A DNA stretch of 5,833 nt from an uncultured Pelagibacterales bacterium (GTDB lineage Bacteria > Pseudomonadota > Alphaproteobacteria > Pelagibacterales > Pelagibacteraceae), in NCBI GenBank assembly GCA_913020625.1, contig CAJVZX010000045.1:1-5833 (forward strand), read 5' to 3'. This document shows, piece after piece, positions 1 to 5,833 of this stretch. The first letter of the stretch is position 1, and each line of letters starts with the position of its first letter. The translations under genes and the position numbers were made by a program. The notes under the pieces are model-generated. The model was not told the origin of the DNA. It made no database searches and saw only the letters and a program-made list of their open reading frames with translations.

Positions 1-28
1 TAATGATTTCTTTATCTATCATTTAAAC

Positions 29-57
29 TTTATTGTGTTTTCTTTAACATTTATAAT
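29..57 (+). promoter_or_regulatory. Candidate promoter in front of mobA, possibly giving a leaderless transcript
   Basis: A perfect TATAAT hexamer lies at 52-57. A weak -35-like TTTATT lies at 29-34, 17 bases upstream. Transcription starting about 7 bases after the -10 would begin at or next to the mobA ATG at 65, leaving almost no 5' leader. The site lies just upstream of the Moco gene run, where an operon promoter is expected. In DNA this rich in A and T a TATAAT box arises easily by chance and the -35 is poor, so this is only a candidate. Confidence 0.3.
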
Positions 58-64
58 TTGTTTT

Positions 65-697
65 ATGAGTGAACACAATATACTCGGGGCCATCCTTGCT
101 GGCGGACAATCAAGAAGAATGGGTAAAGACAAACTCTTTCTAGAACTTAATAATAAAAAACTTATCGAACACACAATTGATAAAGTAAGAAAATATTTAA
201 AAGAAATAATCATAATAACAAACCAGGATAATAAATTCTTTTCTAAAAATAACTTAACGACAGTAAAAGACTGTATTAAAGGACAGCTTGGTCCTTTAGT
301 TGGTATACTTACAGCAATGAAATGGGCAAAAGAAAATTTAACAAATTGTTCATGGATAGCCACGTTTCCTTGCGACACACCTTTTTTTCCTGAAAGCATT
401 GTTGAAAATTTTATTCAAGAGTCAAAAAAAGGAGAATCTTTAATACTTTGTGCAAGCTCTCATGGACGTAAACATAATATTTTTGGTTTGTGGTCTTTAG
501 ATCTTTATGACAAACTACGAGACGATCTAATTAACTCAAAAGTTAGAAAAGTTCAGGATTGGACAGAAAAAAACAAAATAAAAAATTTGGAATTTAAATT
601 TAAAGATTATGATCCATTTTTTAATATTAATACTTTAGAGGATTTAAAATTTGCAAAAAAATTAGGTATAAAAATAATAAATGAAAACAAACAATAA
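65..697 (+). CDS. mobA: MobA, molybdenum cofactor guanylyltransferase
   Basis: A cytoplasmic enzyme that transfers GMP from GTP to Mo-molybdopterin, giving the molybdopterin guanine dinucleotide used by DMSO-reductase-family enzymes. The 210-residue product is close to the family's usual length of about 190-210. The N-terminal nucleotide-binding signature LAGGQSRRMGKDK (11-23) is of the MobA GTP type, unlike the LAAG start seen in the CTP-using MocA. GPLVGI (76-81) follows, then the metal-binding FPCDTPFFP (101-109, Asp104). NINTLEDL near the C terminus (187-194) matches the family's NxNTPEDL. I chose ATG 65 because it places the glycine-rich loop about ten residues in, as in known MobAs. The same frame also opens with GTG at 35, but that adds only ten hydrophobic residues and runs through the putative -10 box. 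The 3' end overlaps moaC by 17 bases in another frame, which fits translational coupling in one operon. Confidence 0.94.
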   Translation: MSEHNILGAILAGGQSRRMGKDKLFLELNNKKLIEHTIDKVRKYLKEIIIITNQDNKFFSKNNLTTVKDCIKGQLGPLVGILTAMKWAKENLTNCSWIATFPCDTPFFPESIVENFIQESKKGESLILCASSHGRKHNIFGLWSLDLYDKLRDDLINSKVRKVQDWTEKNKIKNLEFKFKDYDPFFNINTLEDLKFAKKLGIKIINENKQ

Positions 698-1217
698 ATT
701 AAAAAATTCTTTAACTGAGCTGTTTTCTTCCTCAGGTTATAAAATGGTAGATGTTAGTAGTAAAGAAACTACACACCGAAAAGCTTTGGCTGTAGGTGAA
801 ATAATTTTAAGCTCTAAAGTAATACAAATGATTAAAAATAAAAAGATGCCCAAAGGAGATCCTTTAGCAATTGCAGAAGTAGCCGGAATTAATGGTGTTA
901 AAAAAACAAGTGAACTTATTCCTCTTTGCCATCCATTGTCCCTAGATCATATTTCACTTCATACAGAAGTTGATAAAAAAAAACATTCAATCATTGTTTA
1001 CTGTTTGGTTTCTGCAAATTCCAAAACAGGTGTTGAAATGGAAGCTTTATCCGGTGTTAATTCTGCACTTCTTGCTATTTATGATCTTTCAAAAATTGTT
1101 GAACCGAATTTAAAAATCACCAATACAAGATTGCTTATTAAATCTGGAGGTAAAAAAGGTTTATGGATTAATCCAGATGGTGTCCCATCAAAAATAAAAA
1201 AAGCTTTAAATCTTTAA
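681..1217 (+). CDS. moaC: MoaC, cyclic pyranopterin monophosphate synthase
   Basis: With MoaA it carries out the first stage of molybdenum cofactor synthesis, turning the 3',8-cyclo-GTP made by MoaA into cyclic pyranopterin monophosphate. The product has 178 residues against 161 in E. coli. The extra length is a slightly longer N terminus and a lysine-rich C-terminal tail after SGGKKG (155-160). The family signatures are intact: MVDVS (22-26), KGD (58-60), IPLCHPL (80-86), TGVEMEAL (116-123) and YDLSK (134-138). Aligned by eye, Lys58, His84, Glu119, Glu121, Asp135 and Lys138 fall on the E. coli active-site positions Lys51, His77, Glu112, Glu114, Asp128 and Lys131 with a constant offset of seven, so catalysis should be preserved. 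I took ATG 681 because MoaC proteins usually carry 14-20 residues before MVDV. The internal ATG at 744 would remove them. The start lies inside the end of mobA and has no clear ribosome-binding site. Confidence 0.97.
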   Translation: MKTNNKLKNSLTELFSSSGYKMVDVSSKETTHRKALAVGEIILSSKVIQMIKNKKMPKGDPLAIAEVAGINGVKKTSELIPLCHPLSLDHISLHTEVDKKKHSIIVYCLVSANSKTGVEMEALSGVNSALLAIYDLSKIVEPNLKITNTRLLIKSGGKKGLWINPDGVPSKIKKALNL

Positions 1218-1218
1218 A

Positions 1219-2466
1219 ATGATTAAATATCAAGAAGCTCTAGACTTATTTGATAAAGTTTTTTTAAAACTATCAGATGAAAAAATTTCTATTTTAAACT
1301 CAATAAATAGAGTTTGTGCTGAAGATATATTATCTCCTTCAGTAAATCCCACTTCAAATAATACTGCATTTGATGGTTTTGCTATTATAGCCAAGGAAAC
1401 TAAAGATCTGTCTTTAAAAAAAACAAAAAAATTTAAAATTTTAAAAACTATTGCCGCTGGAGATGATCCCAAAATAGATAATTATGAAAAAAATTCGGTA
1501 GTAGAAATTATGACCGGAGGATTAGTTCCTAAACCTTTTGACTCTATTATACCAGTCGAGCAAGTAAAATATTTTCCTTCGAAAAAAAAATCTACGCATA
1601 TCATAGTTGATCAAGAAATAAAAAAATCTTCGTATATAAGATTCTCAGGAGAAGATTATAATTTAAAAGATGTAGTGGTAAAAAGTGGTGAGTTAATCCA
1701 GCCCAAGCATATAATGGCACTAACAACACTTGGAATTCAAGAAATGAAAGTAAAAAAAAAACCGAAAATAATTTTTTATAGCACAGGTAACGAAATAGTA
1801 GATTATAAAGATAAAAATGTTCAATCTTGGAAGGTTCGCAATTCAAACAATCACTATTTTACAGCGTTTGGAAAAAATTTGCATTTTCAAATTATTGACG
1901 GTGGAGTTATTAAAGATGATGAACCAAATAAACTTAAAAAAGCATTAAACAAATCTCTCAGCTCTGATATTGACATATTTGTAACTTCTGGAGCTATTTC
2001 AGCAGGTAAATTTGATTTTATACCCAAACTTATAGAAGAACTTGGTTTTAAAACGCATTTTAAAGGTGTGGCAATAAAACCAGGTAGACCGATTATGTTG
2101 TCTAAATTTAAGCAAAAAGAGAAATTATTTTTCGGTCTTCCTGGAAACCCTATTTCTTGTGCAGCTGGTTTTCGCTTTTTTATTTATCCATTAATACGAA
2201 AAAGTTTAGGAATGCCAAAAGAAAAAAAATTCAAGGCAAAACTTATTAACAAATATTCTAAAAAAAAATTTTTTACACACTTTGCCAGATGTTCAATGAA
2301 TATTAATGACCAAGGATTAACTGAATTAGAAGTATTACAAGGACAACAATCTAATAGAATTAAATCGTTTGTGAAAGCTAATTGTTGGGGCATATTTGCG
2401 GAGGGCAAGAAAGAATTTAAACCAGGTGATTTTGTTGAGTGGATGCCTTTAATTCCTAGTAGCTAA
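1219..2466 (+). CDS. moeA: MoeA, molybdopterin molybdenumtransferase
   Basis: Inserts molybdate into adenylylated molybdopterin to form Mo-molybdopterin, the step just before MobA. The 415-residue length is normal for MoeA. Motifs appear in order: NTAFDGFA (48-55, usually MDGYA, with Asp52 at the E. coli Asp59 position), the IMTGG...PVE stretch (97-114), RFSGED (141-146), STGNEI (188-193, Glu192 matching E. coli Glu188), the MPT-binding core SGAISAGKFDF (257-267, with Asp266 conserved), IKPGRP (286-291) and GLPGNP (306-311). From about 338 the C-terminal beta-barrel domain IV is complete, with QGQQSNRIKSF in place of the common GS(G)xxSS pattern and KPGDFVEW near the end. The ATG follows the moaC stop after one base, indicating coupled translation. 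Several motifs are conservative variants (Phe for Met and Tyr, Ala-Ile for Gly-Val), which look like lineage drift rather than loss of function. Long poly-A runs encode the lysine-rich linkers. Confidence 0.96.
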   Translation: MIKYQEALDLFDKVFLKLSDEKISILNSINRVCAEDILSPSVNPTSNNTAFDGFAIIAKETKDLSLKKTKKFKILKTIAAGDDPKIDNYEKNSVVEIMTGGLVPKPFDSIIPVEQVKYFPSKKKSTHIIVDQEIKKSSYIRFSGEDYNLKDVVVKSGELIQPKHIMALTTLGIQEMKVKKKPKIIFYSTGNEIVDYKDKNVQSWKVRNSNNHYFTAFGKNLHFQIIDGGVIKDDEPNKLKKALNKSLSSDIDIFVTSGAISAGKFDFIPKLIEELGFKTHFKGVAIKPGRPIMLSKFKQKEKLFFGLPGNPISCAAGFRFFIYPLIRKSLGMPKEKKFKAKLINKYSKKKFFTHFARCSMNINDQGLTELEVLQGQQSNRIKSFVKANCWGIFAEGKKEFKPGDFVEWMPLIPSS

Positions 2467-2494
2467 TCTATAATTTTTGTGATTTAATTAATTT

Positions 2495-3484
2495 ATGTTA
2501 ATAGATTCATTTCAAAGAAAAATATCATACATAAGAGTTTCAGTTACAGATAGATGTGATTTTAGATGTGTTTATTGCATGTCAGAAGATATGGAATTTT
2601 TGCCTAAAAAAGATGTTTTATCATTAGAAGAATTAGACAGACTTTGCAATACTTTTATTGACCTTGGTGTTAAAAAACTAAGAATTACTGGAGGTGAACC
2701 TTTAGTTCGAAAAAATATAATGCAGTTATTTAGCAATCTTGGAAATAAAATAGGGCAGGGATTAGAAGAATTAACACTTACTACAAATGGATCTCAGCTA
2801 GCTCGTTATGCAAAAGATTTATTTGATAACAAAGTTAAAAGAATTAATGTTTCACTGGATTCTTTAGATAAAAATAAATTTAAAAAAATTACACGAAATA
2901 GTGATTTCAATAAGGTTGTTAAAGGAATCATGGCTGCAAAAAATGCTGGATTAAAAATAAAAATCAACACAGTTGCTTTAAAAGGAATTAATGACAATGA
3001 AATTTTAGATTTAGTGAAATGGTGTGGTGAAAATAAATTTGCACTAACATTCATTGAAGTAATGCCAATGGGTGAAATTGGTGAAAAAAGAATTGATCAA
3101 TATATGCCTCTTACTGAAGTAAGAAGTTTGATAAAAACTAGATATAGTATTACTGACGATCCTTTGAAAACAGGGGGTCCCGCAAAATATGTACATTGTC
3201 ATGAAACAAATCAAAAAATTGGTTTTATCACACCCCTTACACATAATTTTTGTGAAACATGTAACCGAGTTAGGATTACTTGTACGGGAAAGATGTATAT
3301 GTGCCTGGGACAGGAAGATAAAGAAGATCTGAAGAAACCATTAAGGGAAAGTGAAAATAATGATCTTCTAAAAAAAGTTATTTATAAAGCTATATTAAGA
3401 AAACCCAAAGGTCACGATTTTGTTATTGAAAGAAAGAAAGATGAGAAATTTGTTCCAAGACATATGAATGTTACAGGTGGATAA
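2495..3484 (+). CDS. moaA: MoaA, GTP 3',8-cyclase (radical SAM)
   Basis: A radical S-adenosylmethionine enzyme that cyclises GTP to (8S)-3',8-cyclo-7,8-dihydro-GTP, the substrate of MoaC. The 329-residue length matches the family. The N-terminal CxxxCxxC motif (Cys21, Cys25, Cys28) binds the SAM 4Fe-4S cluster. The glycine-rich SAM motif GGEPLVR is at 66-72, TLTTNG at 94-99 and NVSLDSLD at 118-125. The second, substrate-binding cluster is present with the family spacing CX2CX13C (Cys253, Cys256, Cys270). The protein ends in the conserved Gly-Gly (328-329) that enters the active site and is needed for activity, so it is complete at both ends. It starts 28 bases after moeA. That gap shows no Shine-Dalgarno sequence and is too short for a Moco riboswitch. 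It is the last of the four Moco genes. Its oxygen-sensitive clusters require the cell's general Fe-S assembly system, which is not in this window. Confidence 0.97.
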   Translation: MLIDSFQRKISYIRVSVTDRCDFRCVYCMSEDMEFLPKKDVLSLEELDRLCNTFIDLGVKKLRITGGEPLVRKNIMQLFSNLGNKIGQGLEELTLTTNGSQLARYAKDLFDNKVKRINVSLDSLDKNKFKKITRNSDFNKVVKGIMAAKNAGLKIKINTVALKGINDNEILDLVKWCGENKFALTFIEVMPMGEIGEKRIDQYMPLTEVRSLIKTRYSITDDPLKTGGPAKYVHCHETNQKIGFITPLTHNFCETCNRVRITCTGKMYMCLGQEDKEDLKKPLRESENNDLLKKVIYKAILRKPKGHDFVIERKKDEKFVPRHMNVTGG

Positions 3485-3495
3485 TATTATTGCTG

Positions 3496-3525
3496 TATTC
3501 AATAATTCAAACTAAATATTGAATA
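3496..3525 (+). terminator. A+T-rich inverted repeat between the Moco genes and the guanidino module
   Basis: TATTCAATA at 3496-3504 is exactly complementary in reverse to TATTGAATA at 3517-3525. Two more pairs can form inside across one A-A mismatch, leaving a six-base loop. The repeat starts 12 bases after the moaA stop and is followed by a T-rich stretch (about 3526-3540). It could act as a weak intrinsic terminator or a 3'-end-protecting hairpin. The stem has only one G-C pair on each side of its centre, much weaker than a classical terminator. The right arm also contains TTGAAT (3519-3524), which with TATACC at 3541-3546 could be a poor promoter for the next gene. The whole 77-base spacer 3485-3561 shows nothing else I can support. 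Confidence 0.35.
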
Positions 3526-3561
3526 TTAATTTAAATTTTCTATACCAATAGATTAAATAAT

Positions 3562-4464
3562 ATGGATATTAAAGATGAAAAAATAGCGATACCCATTGTT
3601 TTAATTGCAGGACTATTTTGGTCATTTGGTCCTCTAGTTATTAGATATGCGGACCAGCCTGCACTTGTCCCTTGGCAATATTTATTTGCAAGAGGTTTAA
3701 TTATTTTTATTATTCTTAATTTTTACTTGTATTTGAATGAAGGTACACGTTTTGTAAAAAATTATCTCAGAATTGGTTTATCAGGAATAGTAGGTTCAGT
3801 TGGTTTAGCAAGTGCTATGATGAGTTTTATTTGGTCTATAACACACACTTCTGTTGCTATTACTTTGCTTTGTCTTGCGGCAATGCCTCTTATAACAGCT
3901 TTATTAGGGTTTATTTTTTTAAAAGAAAAAATTTCAATTCACACATGGATATCAATAGTAATCGCTGCAATTGGAATTTATATAATGGCAATGAATGATC
4001 AAAAAATTGGCAATATAACAGGCCTCGTATTTGGCTTAGCGTCTGCTTTTGGTTTTGCAATTTATTCAATATCCTTGCGATGGAGAAAGGAAACACCACA
4101 ATTTACTACTGTGTCACTTGCTGGTTTGATTTGCGCATTGTTCTCGTTTTACACAATGATTCAGTCAAATAGCAGTTTATTTTCATCTAGTAAAAATGAA
4201 ATGTTATTTTCTCTTCATGGAACATTAGTTTGCATTGGTTTGATTTTATATTCAATTGGATCCAAACATCTTCCAGCAGCTGAGTTAACTTTGTTATCCT
4301 TAACAGAGGTAATAGGGGGAATTTTTTGGGTGTGGCTACCTTTGTTTGGTATTAATGAAGTTCCAAGTACAAATACTATTATTGGAGGTTTTTTAATATT
4401 TATTTCCTTAATATATTATAGTTTATTAACTAAAAATAATAGACGTTTTATAGGTTTAAATTAA
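3562..4464 (+). CDS. EamA/DMT-superfamily inner-membrane transporter (two EamA domains)
   Basis: A drug/metabolite-transporter-type permease. The 300-residue protein is typical of the two-repeat EamA family. By hydrophobicity I see ten helices near residues 8-28, 37-57, 70-90, 95-119, 126-144, 150-170, 182-200, 216-233, 240-262 and 270-290. Repeat 1 ends with the family's short charged turn LKEKIS (120-125). Repeat 2 has the characteristic TEV-containing ninth helix (248-250), where the family often has a Glu-Pro or Glu-Val pair. There is no separate signal peptide; the first helix would serve as the membrane signal. Family membership cannot give the substrate or even the direction of transport. 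The gene lies six bases before the creatinase, so it may move creatine, another guanidino compound or a product such as sarcosine; this rests on context only. It is the first gene after the 77-base spacer and probably opens a separate transcription unit. Confidence 0.93.
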   Translation: MDIKDEKIAIPIVLIAGLFWSFGPLVIRYADQPALVPWQYLFARGLIIFIILNFYLYLNEGTRFVKNYLRIGLSGIVGSVGLASAMMSFIWSITHTSVAITLLCLAAMPLITALLGFIFLKEKISIHTWISIVIAAIGIYIMAMNDQKIGNITGLVFGLASAFGFAIYSISLRWRKETPQFTTVSLAGLICALFSFYTMIQSNSSLFSSSKNEMLFSLHGTLVCIGLILYSIGSKHLPAAELTLLSLTEVIGGIFWVWLPLFGINEVPSTNTIIGGFLIFISLIYYSLLTKNNRRFIGLN

Positions 4465-4470
4465 ATTCTA

Positions 4471-5688
4471 ATGGAAAGACCAGATTTTTTTACTTTAAAA
4501 AATGGAACAAAATCTAAACTTCCATTTTCAAATAAAGAATATCAAAATAGACTAGATAAAGTAAGAAATGTAATGAGTAGTAATAATCTTAATATGATTA
4601 TTTTAACCTCAATGCACAATATTGCTTACTACACAGGATTTATTTATTGTTCTTTTGGTAGGCCATATGGTTGTGTAATAACTGAAAAAAAAATAGTAAC
4701 AATTTCTGCGAATATTGATTCTGGTCAACCTTGGAGACATTCTTTTTGTGAAAATATAATTTATACAGATTGGAAAAAAGATAATTTTTTGAAAGCTATA
4801 GTTTCAATCATTGATAGAGAAAAAACACCTAAAAATATTGGCATTGAATATGATCATATTACTTTAGAAATGAAAGAAAAATTAACCTCATTATTTAATT
4901 TTTCAAAATTTAACGATGTATCTAAAGATTTGATGGAGCTTCGAACAATTAAATCTGATGAGGAAATAGAAATAATAAAAAATGGTGCAAGAATAGCCGA
5001 TATTGGTGCAGAGGAAATGCTTAAACATATTAAAGTAGGTGCTACTGAATTAGAAATTGCAATAGCAGGAAGAAATAAAATGGAATTAGAAATTGCAAAA
5101 ACATATCCAGATTCTGAATATATGGATACTTGGGCATGGTTTCAATCAGGCATCAATACTGATGGAGCGCATAATCCAAAAACTTCACGGAAGTTAATTT
5201 CAGGAGACATTCTTTCACTTAATACTTTTCCTATGATTTCTGGTTATTATACAGCATTAGAGAGAACATTATTTTTAAATAAAATAAATGATGACTCTTT
5301 AAAAGCTTGGGAAGCCAATGTAAAAGTTCACAAAAAAGGATTAGAATTAATTAAACCTGGCATAAAATGTTCAGAAATTTGCCATGAATTAAATGATCTT
5401 TTTGCTCAACTTGGTTATCTTCAGTATAGAACTTTTGGATATGGACATTCATTTGGAGTCCTTTCACATTTTTATGGCAGAGAATCTGGATTAGAACTTC
5501 GTGAGGATATAGACACTGTTCTAAAACCAAATATGGTTATTTCAATGGAACCAATGATCATGATTCCAGAGGGCAAACCAGGGGCAGGCGGTTATAGAGA
5601 ACATGATATTTTGGTGATAAAAAAAAATGGAGCAGAAAATATTACTAAATTTCCGTTTGGTCCTGAGCATAATATTGTAAAAAATTAA
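4471..5688 (+). CDS. Creatinase (creatine amidinohydrolase) of the M24 pita-bread fold
   Basis: Predicted to hydrolyse creatine to sarcosine and urea in the cytoplasm. The 405-residue length matches Pseudomonas creatinase (403), and I recognise long near-identical stretches, for example around FGRPY (62-66), FQSGINTDGAHNP (224-236) and TFGYGHSFG (321-329). The N-terminal creatinase domain spans about 1-155 and the pita-bread catalytic domain about 165-400. Compared with my recollection of the Pseudomonas enzyme, Phe62 and Arg64 are at identical positions, and catalytic His234, Glu264, Arg337 and Glu360 match His232, Glu262, Arg335 and Glu358 with a constant +2 shift. Two aspartates that bind metal in M24 peptidases are replaced by Asn251 and Ala262, as expected for the metal-free creatinase branch, which argues against a prolidase or the DMSP lyase DddP. 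It is six bases after the transporter and three before the amidinotransferase. Activity on a related guanidino acid such as guanidinoacetate cannot be excluded. Confidence 0.93.
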   Translation: MERPDFFTLKNGTKSKLPFSNKEYQNRLDKVRNVMSSNNLNMIILTSMHNIAYYTGFIYCSFGRPYGCVITEKKIVTISANIDSGQPWRHSFCENIIYTDWKKDNFLKAIVSIIDREKTPKNIGIEYDHITLEMKEKLTSLFNFSKFNDVSKDLMELRTIKSDEEIEIIKNGARIADIGAEEMLKHIKVGATELEIAIAGRNKMELEIAKTYPDSEYMDTWAWFQSGINTDGAHNPKTSRKLISGDILSLNTFPMISGYYTALERTLFLNKINDDSLKAWEANVKVHKKGLELIKPGIKCSEICHELNDLFAQLGYLQYRTFGYGHSFGVLSHFYGRESGLELREDIDTVLKPNMVISMEPMIMIPEGKPGAGGYREHDILVIKKNGAENITKFPFGPEHNIVKN

Positions 5689-5691
5689 TTT

Positions 5692-5833
5692 ATGAGTAAA
5701 GGAAAAATTATTGTTAATAGTTGGAATGAATGGGATCCTTTAAAACATGTGATCGTTGGTAAAGCTGATGGAACATGTATTCCTGGACCGGAGCCAGCTT
5801 TAGATGCAAAAGTTCCAGAAGATTCAGATATGA
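5692..5833 (+). CDS. Glycine amidinotransferase-like protein, N-terminal part (runs off the window)
   Basis: Only the first 47 codons are present, and the frame is open to the window edge. The N terminus has VNSWNEWDPLKHVIVGKADG (8-27), the signature opening strand of the GATM/StrB/AmtA amidinotransferases; human arginine:glycine amidinotransferase has NEWDPLEEVIVG here. These enzymes move the amidino group of arginine to an amine acceptor: glycine (giving guanidinoacetate and ornithine), inosamine phosphates, or others in natural-product pathways. The acceptor cannot be told from this fragment, and the catalytic Cys, His and Asp residues lie beyond the edge. The ATG sits three bases after the creatinase stop, so the two are almost certainly co-transcribed and translationally coupled. 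That link supports a role in guanidino-compound metabolism, with glycine the most likely acceptor by family similarity. Confidence 0.85.
   Translation, partial: MSKGKIIVNSWNEWDPLKHVIVGKADGTCIPGPEPALDAKVPEDSDM

Noticed and set aside
1..22. Possible start of a divergent gene on the - strand (ATG at 22, reading to position 1)
   Set aside because: Only seven codons are visible. The + strand also shows stops at 1-3 and 24-26 that could end an upstream gene, so no call is justified.
35..64. Upstream GTG start adding ten residues to MobA
   Set aside because: The added residues are hydrophobic and unlike MobA N termini, the region contains the TATAAT box, and ATG 65 gives the expected distance to the nucleotide-binding loop.
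19..399. Open frame of 126 codons on the - strand opposite mobA, and similar - strand frames opposite moeA, moaA and the permease
   Set aside because: They lie wholly or mostly opposite well-supported genes, have low-complexity Phe/Leu/Ser/Ile-rich translations and match no family I recognise.
2467..2494. Moco riboswitch in front of moaA
   Set aside because: The gap is 28 bases of A+T-rich sequence, far too short for that RNA. The region before mobA within the window is also only 64 bases.
4471..5688. Reading the M24 protein as Xaa-Pro aminopeptidase or the DMSP lyase DddP
   Set aside because: Two metal-ligand aspartates are missing and the creatinase active-site residues are kept, with near-identical stretches to Pseudomonas creatinase along its length.
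1..5833. CRISPR array, tRNA, rRNA, insertion sequence or prophage content
   Set aside because: No regularly spaced direct repeats, no cloverleaf or rRNA-like segment, and no transposase or phage protein was seen. Nearly all of the sequence is accounted for by seven metabolic genes.

Overview
This is a strongly A+T-rich bacterial window. It is gene-dense: six complete genes and the start of a seventh all read on the + strand, with gaps from a 17-base overlap to 77 bases. Lysine codons are mostly AAA, poly-A runs are frequent, and none of the seven starts has a recognisable Shine-Dalgarno sequence. These traits, with a creatinase and a glycine-amidinotransferase-type gene in the same cluster, suggest a streamlined marine alphaproteobacterium of the SAR11/Pelagibacterales kind. 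That assignment is inference, since no marker gene is present.

Region 1 (about 65-3484) is a molybdenum-cofactor operon: mobA, moaC, moeA, moaA. MoaA and MoaC make cyclic pyranopterin monophosphate from GTP. MoeA inserts molybdenum into adenylylated molybdopterin. MobA adds GMP to give the guanine dinucleotide form. All four keep the key motifs I could check. The genes for the middle steps (MoaD, MoaE, MoeB, MogA/MoaB) and for molybdate uptake are not in the window and must lie elsewhere if the pathway is complete.

Region 2 (3485-3561) is a 77-base spacer, the only real break in the gene train. It holds an A+T-rich inverted repeat that could be a weak terminator or boundary hairpin.

Region 3 (3562 to the window end) is a tightly packed module: a ten-helix EamA/DMT-family permease, a creatinase-type amidinohydrolase and the first 47 codons of a glycine-amidinotransferase-like enzyme. 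The creatinase is very close to Pseudomonas creatinase. It keeps the catalytic His and the substrate-contact residues and lacks two canonical metal-ligand aspartates of the M24 peptidase fold. The module therefore looks dedicated to guanidino compounds such as creatine, guanidinoacetate and arginine. Pairing an enzyme family that makes guanidinoacetate with one that hydrolyses creatine is the most interesting biology here.

I saw no tRNA, rRNA, CRISPR array, insertion sequence or riboswitch. No stretch longer than 300 bases lacks a gene.
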